DNA from: Calothrix brevissima NIES-22
GTDB lineage: Bacteria > Cyanobacteriota > Cyanobacteriia > Cyanobacteriales > Nostocaceae
DNA: 64,000 nt
Assembly: GCF_002367995.1 (NCBI RefSeq)
Contig: NZ_AP018207.1
Location: forward strand, 2,242,660 to 2,306,659
Direction: 5' to 3'
Part shown: one piece after another, positions 9,447 through 17,100 of the stretch
Layout of the letters: each line of letters begins with the position of its first letter
Numbering within the stretch: the stretch's first letter is position 1
Program-made: the position numbers and the translations under genes
The notes under the pieces: model-generated
Databases searched by the model: none
What the model was told of the DNA's origin: nothing
The model's input: only the letters and a program-made list of their open reading frames with translations

Positions 9447-9532
9447 AATGACCATTGACCATTGACCATTGACCATTGACCATTGACCATTGACAATTGA
9501 CCATTGACAATTGACCATTGACCATTGACCAT
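9447..9532. repeat. Heptamer repeat (TTGACCA)
   Basis: About twelve tandem copies of ATTGACC/ATTGACA directly abut the 9-mer array and end at the stop codon of the TPR-CHAT gene. The same heptamer family recurs at 13850-13885, 24655-24755, 42320-42480, 44155-44215, 45665-45735 and 53550-53650. Confidence 0.85.
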
Positions 9533-12177
9533 CAAAGCCAATTCCCAATCAAAACATAGGCAGACCAAAAACTAGGGGTGTTGTAGTTGGGATGTTGCAG
9601 TAGTTGTAGTTGGGCGTTGCGTAAGGCTTGGGCTTTGGTGACTTTACCTTCTTTGAGTTGTTTGTAGAAAGCACCGACAAAAAAAGCTGTTGATTGATCG
9701 TCAATTTGCCACAAAGATGCTATTGTACTGCGTGCGCCGGCTCTAACTGCGGTACCGGCTAAACCCAAGGCGGCGCGGTTGTCTCCGGCTGCTGTTTGAC
9801 AAGCACTTAATACTAATAGTTCTACGGGTTGGGGTTTGCTTTCATCGCGGTTACGCAGCAAACTATCAAATTGGGTAACGTTAATTGGCCCGTCAGCAGC
9901 CAAGATAAATGTGTCTTCGGCACGGGAACTAAATTGACCGTGGGTCGCTAGATGCACTACGTTGAAGGGAAAGGTATTCACTTCTTTTTCTAGGGCTGGA
10001 CGGGTAAATTGAGCATCAATGATGCTGGTGGTGGTGACTCCAGATTGAGCTATTGACTCAAATTCCGATTTGATGCCTGGAAGACTAGGAAAATAATTGT
10101 ACCCTGGTGGCGGGTCTGTAAGTCCGGCGGTGAGGGCGCGGATTTGCTGTGTTAATAATGGTTTGGGGTCGAGAAGTTGCAAGCCGACGCTGAGAGCGAT
10201 CGCATATTTCTCAATTAAATATTGTTTACCATCATACAGCGATGCCATTGGGATGTTGCGTAAAGCTCCATCTAAGACAAACACTAAGGTGTTTACTTGT
10301 TTGGCTGGTAATTCCGATTCAATGGGTGCAATCAGCCAGTTGTAAACCTGTTGCGATCGCTTTTTCACTGTATTAGTAGCAGCCGGATTAACCAAGCTTC
10401 TCCGCATTTCTGCTATAACTTGGTTGACTTCTGTTTCGCTAATTGCTGTACTGTAATGCTTTAGCGGTGTTTTGGGAATTTTGGCAATTACTTGAATTTG
10501 ATTTTTAAGTATGATGGGATACAAGATAGCTGTATGAGGATTATCTTGGTCTACAATTTTATCTAAAGGTACATTCTGACCGGAAATACAGGCTTCACGA
10601 AAGAAATTATCTAATTCTGCTAACTGTAACGCTTCAATGCGCTGGCGGGCTTTATCTAATGTGGTTTCATCGGGTTCTTTGCTTTGGGATTGCAGTAATA
10701 ACTCTACAGATTCGCGATACACTGGTTCAACGCTGTCACGAAAGTTAAATTGCACGTTCTGATTAACTGTAACCAAATCACGGCGTAGTAGTTGCAGAGT
10801 ATCTACAGCTGCATCATAAGCAGCGATCGCATTTTTAATCTCATTTTTTGCCCAAAGTAATCTCCCTAGTTGCCAATCTACCCGATAAACAATTTCTGGT
10901 GCATTGCTGGTTTGGGCTAAAACTAAGGCTTGTTGCGTCAGCTTGAGTGCTTCTTGAGTTTGTTGCGTCTGCTCGTACAAATTACCTAAACTCAAAACTG
11001 CATAGGCTTCCGTTTGTCCATCGCCTAAACTGCGAGATTGGGCGATCGCTTTAACTAGTAGGGGGGCGATATCTTGATAACTGATACTAGGGTAAGCATC
11101 AGCATTTTTCACTAACTTATTAAGACTTTGCGCCAGATTAATAGTAGCGTAGATACTACCACGACTGTTAGGCAGTTGCGCCAGTCGAGATTGAATACCT
11201 GGTACTAGAGTTGTCGCTGCTGTCAATTCACCATTTTCAATTAACAGACTGAGGTGATTTAGCTGCGCTTGCACTTTAGTTAAGGGAAAAGGGGATATTT
11301 CCACAGCATTTTGATAATTAGCGATCGCCTCTGCTTTGTTTCGCTGCGTCCGGTAGTTATTGCCTAAACTCAAATAACTAGCGCCAATATCTGCACTCGA
11401 TTGCAGATTTTTGGCGATGTTCAGACTTTGCTGTAACAGAGTTTGCGACTTTTCCCCATCACCCATTGCTAACAGAATATCGCCGAGCGATCGCAATTGC
11501 ACTGCTTTCGCGATTGAATCAGGCTGTAATTGTATTTTTTTATCTACTTCTTTCAGTATTTCTGCGGCTCGTCTATACGCCCCTTGACTGCGCCAAGCTT
11601 GTGATTGATTAATTAGAGACTTGACTACACCATTTTGGTTATTTAATTGTGTATAAATTTTTTCCGCTTGTTGCCAAGTAATTAAAGCCGCCTCAGCTTG
11701 TCCTGTGGAAATTTGCCAGCGTCCTTGAATATCCAGCATTTGCGCAAATATTAATGAATTTTGCTTATTTGCAGATTTTTTGAGTAAATTTAAGCTTTGG
11801 CTAATTACTTGCTGCGCCTGCGTCCAATTACCAACTTGCTGATAAGCTAGAGAAAGATTTCCCAAAGTTGCCGCCAGAGCTAAATTATCACCTTGATTTT
11901 GGTAAGCCTTCACCGCTTGCTGTAATACCTCTACCGCCTCAGCAAACCTCCCTGCATCGTAAAGCAATTTACCTTGTTGCAGTAAAGCATCAGGGCTGGC
12001 GACTTGGTTAATAATAGATTGAGAAGAAGAGTTAACTCCCGGAACCGCCGCCATAATAGGAGTATTCAAGCTGCACAGCAACGCCAACAGAAAGTAAAAC
12101 AGCAGACGTAAAACTTGATAATTTTGCCTGTAAAGTTTGCGCAAATTGAGCAGAGAAAATTGAATTACTTTCCTCAT
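9532..12177 (-). CDS. TPR-CHAT caspase-like protein
   Basis: 881-residue protein. An N-terminal hydrophobic segment (VLRLLFYFLLALLCSLNTPIMA, about 22-43) is a signal peptide or anchor. Residues about 60-470 are tetratricopeptide repeats (e.g. LLYDAGRFAEAVEVLQQA, LGNLSLAYQQVGNWTQAQQV). The C-terminal CHAT domain has the catalytic His746 in VVHLATHGQF and Cys793 in VLSACQTAAG. By family knowledge TPR-CHAT proteins resemble separase-like proteases whose TPRs bind partners. It is the most upstream member of the minus-strand CHAT/DUF1822/CHASE2/DUF928 run; a 295-bp repeat-filled gap separates it from DUF1822, so it may have its own transcript end. Confidence 0.85.
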   Translation of the reverse strand: MRKVIQFSLLNLRKLYRQNYQVLRLLFYFLLALLCSLNTPIMAAVPGVNSSSQSIINQVASPDALLQQGKLLYDAGRFAEAVEVLQQAVKAYQNQGDNLALAATLGNLSLAYQQVGNWTQAQQVISQSLNLLKKSANKQNSLIFAQMLDIQGRWQISTGQAEAALITWQQAEKIYTQLNNQNGVVKSLINQSQAWRSQGAYRRAAEILKEVDKKIQLQPDSIAKAVQLRSLGDILLAMGDGEKSQTLLQQSLNIAKNLQSSADIGASYLSLGNNYRTQRNKAEAIANYQNAVEISPFPLTKVQAQLNHLSLLIENGELTAATTLVPGIQSRLAQLPNSRGSIYATINLAQSLNKLVKNADAYPSISYQDIAPLLVKAIAQSRSLGDGQTEAYAVLSLGNLYEQTQQTQEALKLTQQALVLAQTSNAPEIVYRVDWQLGRLLWAKNEIKNAIAAYDAAVDTLQLLRRDLVTVNQNVQFNFRDSVEPVYRESVELLLQSQSKEPDETTLDKARQRIEALQLAELDNFFREACISGQNVPLDKIVDQDNPHTAILYPIILKNQIQVIAKIPKTPLKHYSTAISETEVNQVIAEMRRSLVNPAATNTVKKRSQQVYNWLIAPIESELPAKQVNTLVFVLDGALRNIPMASLYDGKQYLIEKYAIALSVGLQLLDPKPLLTQQIRALTAGLTDPPPGYNYFPSLPGIKSEFESIAQSGVTTTSIIDAQFTRPALEKEVNTFPFNVVHLATHGQFSSRAEDTFILAADGPINVTQFDSLLRNRDESKPQPVELLVLSACQTAAGDNRAALGLAGTAVRAGARSTIASLWQIDDQSTAFFVGAFYKQLKEGKVTKAQALRNAQLQLLQHPNYNTPSFWSAYVLIGNWL

Positions 12178-12271
12178 GGGATAAATGTCAGCCTAGTTCA
12201 GAGAAGTCTGCATTCAAATAGTACCGGAGATTGGGCGCTCTTGTAGAAACGCGATTCATCGCGTCTGTTTT
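12178..12271. other. Intergenic spacer upstream of TPR-CHAT
   Basis: The likely promoter region of the minus-strand TPR-CHAT gene. It includes a short GCGATTCATCGCGTCT repeat at about 12251-12266, a motif also seen at 12475-12498 and 41632-41667. No clear -10/-35 pair can be defended. Confidence 0.3.
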
Positions 12272-12456
12272 GGGAGCATCCCAATTTTGACGCAATACCC
12301 TTCTAGGGTATTGCTATACCAACAAAGCCTGCCTTCTTTTGCTAAAAGTTTGATAGCCTGCGTTCGTCGAAGACGTTCCCGAAGGGTAGGCAGGCTTTGT
12401 ATTTCTAGCCCCACCCTTATAGGGTGAGGGCGTTTTTGCACATTTGGGATGCTCCC
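12272..12456. mobile_element. MITE-like element with cloverleaf folding, copy 1
   Basis: A 185-bp element bounded by perfect inverted ends GGGAGCATCCCAA (12272-12284) and TTGGGATGCTCCC (12444-12456). Inside are three more inverted repeats: GCAATACCC/GGGTATTGC (12292-12314), GCCTGCC/GGCAGGC arms facing each other, and CCACCCT/AGGGTGA near 12412-12427. Folded, it gives a closing stem with three hairpin arms. A second copy in opposite orientation lies at 39032-39192. This copy has about 25 extra bases in the middle arm. A 71-codon frame across it exists only because of the repeat. Confidence 0.8.
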
Positions 12457-12590
12457 TCTGTTTTGAATCATTGCGTCTGTTTTGAATCATCGCGTCTCCT
12501 GTGTAAAAGTAAACTAAAGTCTAAAACAGTTACACAGAAAGCAGTGACATAATATAGTTAACTAACCAATGTCAAGATGTGAGATGGGCG

Positions 12591-13841
12591 ATGAAAGAAC
12601 GACTGCAAATCCACAAAAAAGCTGACTCATCAAACTCTCAGTTAGAGTCTAGTCTATTCCCATCGCCACAATCCCCTGACAAAACTAAACAAAGTTCTCC
12701 CAAACCGCTTACCCAGCTAGAAATTGCTAACCAACAATTTCAACAACATAAAATAGAAGCGACAAAGTTAGCTATTCAAGCCAAGTATGGTAGCTTAACT
12801 CCAGAAGCACAAGAGCGATTGACTGTATTACAAGCCAAGATGGATAGCTTTTGGGAAAATACAGGCGAACAAGGTTATGGTGTTGGGCATAACTTTGATA
12901 ACATAGCCACAAATCGTCCTCAAGATTCAATTATCCAAGCGCAACTGACTATCGGCAAACCTGGAGACAAATACGAACAAGAAGCTGATAATGTGGCTGC
13001 TAAGGTAGTTAATCAAATAAATACAGCGAATGGAGAAAACCAAATATTACCAGCCAAAGAAGAAGGACAAGCTACTGCTGAAGCCGCAGGAGGAGAAACT
13101 TCTGTCTCTCCCCAAAAACAAAGATTTCTCCAAGATTATTTAGTAGCTAAAGAACTCGTACATGGTATAGATGAAACCTTACCCACAGATAAAATTTTAG
13201 AAGGGCTATTTAACAACTTTAAAAATATCGGCTTTAAATACACAATGGTGAGTAAAAGCGCAGAAAAGTTGTTAACAGGAACCAGAGAAGGTGATTGTCA
13301 AACTTTAGCTGAAGCGTTTAAACGAGTAGCAGAAGGGTATTTTGGGATTCCTAATATCAATATTGAAAAAATTCCCAAACCCTTTTTAAGTGAAGCAGGA
13401 AAAACGCCTTATAGAGGCAGAGAACCGAATTGTGATGATGGTAAACGTTGGTTCTTTCAAAATCATTATTGGGTAACATGGAATAATAAAGTATATGATG
13501 TTTTATTCCTCAGTCATAAGAAAGTAGAAACAGATTTAGCCAGACAAACAGATCCACTAAAATCAATGTTAATGCCAGAGGAAGAATACTTTGAAACCGA
13601 GAAAGGCAAAGTAGTATATCCATATAAAAATCAATACTCTACCGCAGAACTCAGCATGTTTGAAAAGCTGAAAAACTTTATCAAAAATATGGGTAGATGG
13701 TTAGCTAACGATATGGATAATATTACCGCTAAAATTCACGGTTTATTAATTAGAAAAGCTGGTGCTAGCGAATTTGATGCATTGATGCAAGAATTACAAA
13801 ATAATCAAATTAATCAAGCTGCTTCTAGAGATGGGGAATAG
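12591..13841 (+). CDS. eCIS-core-like (DUF4157-type) protein with Cys-protease-like domain
   Basis: Protein of 416 residues (ATG 12591; a GTG at 12579 would add four). Residue numbers here count from the GTG. A polar N-terminus is followed by AQLTIGKPGDKYEQEADNVA (121-140), the signature seen at the start of eCIS core/DUF4157 domains, which tag proteins linked to extracellular contractile injection systems. The usual HExxH that follows is absent. The next domain has GDCQTLAEAF (Cys240), FQNHYW (His296) and KVYDVLF (Asp307), an order and spacing like transglutaminase/papain-fold peptidases. I infer a cargo or effector. No injection genes lie in the window, and the catalytic assignment is untested. 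Confidence 0.6.
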   Translation: MKERLQIHKKADSSNSQLESSLFPSPQSPDKTKQSSPKPLTQLEIANQQFQQHKIEATKLAIQAKYGSLTPEAQERLTVLQAKMDSFWENTGEQGYGVGHNFDNIATNRPQDSIIQAQLTIGKPGDKYEQEADNVAAKVVNQINTANGENQILPAKEEGQATAEAAGGETSVSPQKQRFLQDYLVAKELVHGIDETLPTDKILEGLFNNFKNIGFKYTMVSKSAEKLLTGTREGDCQTLAEAFKRVAEGYFGIPNINIEKIPKPFLSEAGKTPYRGREPNCDDGKRWFFQNHYWVTWNNKVYDVLFLSHKKVETDLARQTDPLKSMLMPEEEYFETEKGKVVYPYKNQYSTAELSMFEKLKNFIKNMGRWLANDMDNITAKIHGLLIRKAGASEFDALMQELQNNQINQAASRDGE

Positions 13842-13847
13842 TTTAGT

Positions 13848-13885
13848 GGTCAATAGTCAATGGTCAATGGTCAATGGTCAATAAT
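13848..13885. repeat. Heptamer repeat (GGTCAAT)
   Basis: About five copies of the GTCAATG heptamer follow the stop of the eCIS-core-like gene. They belong to the same family as the TTGACCA arrays elsewhere in the window, read on the other strand. Confidence 0.75.
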
Positions 13886-13919
13886 TGTGTACATTTAAAG
13901 GTATAATACCAATTTAATC

Positions 13920-14010
13920 AGGACTTACGCAAAAATTACCAGAAAGCTTAATTGATTGAACCGCCAAGACGCCAAGAACGCCAAGAAGTCGTAGAGTGTG
14001 CGTAAGTCCT
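13920..14010. mobile_element. 91-bp MITE with AGGACTTACGCA ends
   Basis: Perfect 12-bp terminal inverted repeats, AGGACTTACGCA at 13920-13931 and TGCGTAAGTCCT at 13999-14010, enclose 67 bp. The interior holds the sequence CCGCCAAGACGCCAAG, which also occurs in reverse in the element at 32735-32854. It carries no coding capacity and depends on an outside transposase. Confidence 0.75.
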
Positions 14011-14148
14011 ATTAATATAAAGATGCACATAATTCTCCTCAAAGATATAGAACAGAAAAAAACTCTGCGTACCTTAGCGTAAACCTTAGCGTACCTTTGC
14101 GTTTAAAAAAATCTACCCTGTACAACTTCACAAATAAATTTTAAATTA
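14011..14148. other. Intergenic region downstream of STAND gene
   Basis: Contains a tandem ACCTTAGCGTA-type repeat (about 14072-14103) and otherwise A/T-rich DNA. It lies between convergent genes, so it should hold transcription ends, but no convincing hairpin with a T-run is visible. Confidence 0.3.
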
Positions 14149-17100
14149 TTAATTATTTCCCTTACCCGCCAAATCCTCAGCTTTAGATTTCGCATCAAAT
14201 TTTAAATTTTCATCCCATTGCTGGGCTTGGCGGAATTTCGTAACAGCACCATTAATATCCCCCATTGGTGCTAACTTCTCACCTTGGTTAACTAATACTG
14301 TAGCTGCTTGGACTCGCAAGAATTGAGTTTGACATAATTCTAATTCTGCTAGGGTTTCGGGATGGAGAATTAAATAATTATCGATTAAATTACAGCCATC
14401 TTTGACTAACTCATCTAAGTTGAAATTCCAGATAATGATTTTGTTATCGCTACTAGCAGAAGCTATGTGTTTACCATCTGGGCTAAAGCTGACGCTATTG
14501 AGTGAATCGCTGTAACCACTAGTTAGGGTTTTAAGAAGTTGACCTGTGGCTACATCCCAGATTTTAATTGTGCTGTCATCGCTCCCAGATACTAGCTGTT
14601 TACCATCAAAGCTAAAGGCGACGCTTCTCACCCAATTAGTATGACCTATTAGGGTTTGCAAAACTTGACCAGTAGCGATATCCCAGATTTTAATGGTGTT
14701 GTTGCTGCTTCCAGAAGCTAATTGTTTACCATCAGGACTGAAGCTAACGCTATTAATAGAATCGCTATTAATAGTGTTAGCGTTGGTTGGTAAATTCAGG
14801 GTTTGCAAAACTTGACCGGTGGAGATATCCCAAAGTTTAATGGTGTTATCGCTGCTTCCAGAGGCTAATTGTTTACCATCGGGACTAAAGCTAACGCTAT
14901 TGACTGCATCGCGATGACCGCTTCTTAAATATACAAAGAAACCTTGGAAGGTACGCAGCAGTTTTCCGGTGGAAACATCCCAAATTTTGATGGTGTGGTT
15001 ACTACTCCCGGAAGCTAATAGTTTACCATCGGGGCTAAAGGCGACGCTGTTAATTTGATTTTTTTGATTTTTGTTGTTATCTGCTGGGGTGACTAGGGTG
15101 TGTAGCAGTTTCCCGGTGGTGACATCCCAAATTTTCACGGTGTTATCGTCACTCCCAGAAGCGGATTTTGTCCCATCGGGGCTAAATGTGACGCTATTGA
15201 CTAATTCACTATGACCGATGAGGGTTTGTAATACTTTACCAGTGGTGACATCCCAAATTTTTACCGTTTTGTCCCAACTTCCAGAGACTATTTGTTTACC
15301 ATCACGGCTAAAAGCGATCGCATTTACCCAAATACTATGACCATTTTCAGGATAAGCTGCACTGGGAAGGGTATCTATAACTTTACCAACGGTGAGATCC
15401 CAGAGTTTAATGTTACTATCATCGCTGGCAGAAGCTAACTTTTTACCATCACGGCTCAAAGCGACGCTATTAACGGAACTGCGATGACCGCCAAGGGTTT
15501 GCAACACTTTACCATTGGTGACATCCCAAATTTTCACGGTTTTGTCTTCACTCCCAGAGACTATTTGTTGATTGTCACTGCTAAACGCGATCGCATTTAC
15601 TTGATCGCTATGGCTGCTAAAATTTTGGATAACTTTGCCTGTAGTAAGATTCCAAAGTTTAACAGTGCGATCGCTACTCCCGGAAACTAGCTTTTGACTA
15701 TCGCTACTAAAAGCAACGCTGGTGACGGAATCGCGATGACTGCTAAGGGTTTGCAAAACTTTACCGCTATTCACTTCCCAAATTTTGATGCTTTTGTCAT
15801 TACTCCCAGAAGCCAAAAGTTTACCATCACTGCTAAAGGTAACACTTAGCACCCAATTTTGATGTCCGGTAAGGGTTCGTAGCAATTTACCAGAGGTGAC
15901 ATCCCAAATTTTAATGCTGTTGTCATCGCTTGCAGAAGCTAATTGTTGACCGTCAGGGCTAAAGCTGACGCTGTTAACCAATTTGCTATGACCGTTGAAA
16001 GTTTTTAGTAATTTACCAGAGGTAACATCCCAAATTTTGATGCTGTTGTCATTTGAGCCAGCAGCTAAGAGTTTACCATCATTGCTAAAGGTAACAGTAT
16101 TCACCTCATCGCTTTGACTGATGCTTTGCAATAATTTAGCGGTAGTGACAGCCCAAATTTTAATGCTGTTATCATTTCCACCAGAAGCCAAAAGTTTACC
16201 ATCACTGCTAAAAGCAACGCTTCTCACTGCTTGATGATGACCGTTGAGGGTTTGTAGTTCTTGGAATTTATTCTGCGGTTGTAAATATACCGCTTCTCGC
16301 AATCTACCAATAACGCGCATTTGGGTAGTCGCTGGTGGTTGGTTTAATTTGTGCAATCTTGTGACAGCTTTTAAGGCTTCAAGAATTGCATCTCTAGTTT
16401 GTCCAGAAGCGGAAAAAGCGCTAGAAGAGTTAGTTAAGGAACTAATTTCATTAATTTCCGCCTGTCTTCTTTGGGCTTCGGCTTCTATCGCCCAACGCCA
16501 GATTCCCGCAGCTAAACCAGCAAAGACTAATCCTGTGAATACCGAACCGATTAAGGCGCGTTTGAGTAAGCGATTGAGTTTTTCTTCTCCTAATTGGCGT
16601 TGAGTTCTTTCTTTATCCAATTCCGCCATTAATTCTTTCAGCTTCGGTTCTTGTTGCTGACGGATAAAGCCGGCTAAATAGTCATGTACCAGCTGATAGC
16701 GATCGCCTGGATTTTCTTTTAACAAAACTACCAAGCCAGATTTGACAAAAATCGCCAAAACTAACTCTAATTTTTCACTCAAAGGTAATTCAGGTTTTAA
16801 CAAAGTAGTTTCTTGGCTAATTTTTTTCCTTCCCCTGAATCTCAGCCGGCGATTTTTTGGCTTATGAATCTGCCGATTTTCCTTAACTAAAACTTTTAAG
16901 TCGCGTTCTAATTCAATTAAAGTTCTCAGAGGGCGAGTACCTTTTTCATCGGTGAGTAAATACAGTAATAAATCTGCTAATTGCTGATTTTCTCCACCGC
17001 AATCGCGAACAACTTCATCTAAATAATGTTCTACCAGTTGTTCTTTAGTACCCCGACGGCGATATTCTGCCAAAGTTGTAATATTCTCGGTTTGCAATTG

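Noticed and set aside
9294-9568. Three overlapping minus frames rich in Cys-Pro, Leu-Val-Pro or Ser-Leu
   Set aside because: All arise from the 9-bp STRR and the heptamer array.
12256-12471. 71-codon minus frame over the cloverleaf MITE, similar to a frame at 39008-39280
   Set aside because: The similarity is due to the two copies of the mobile element; terminal and internal inverted repeats explain it better than a gene family.
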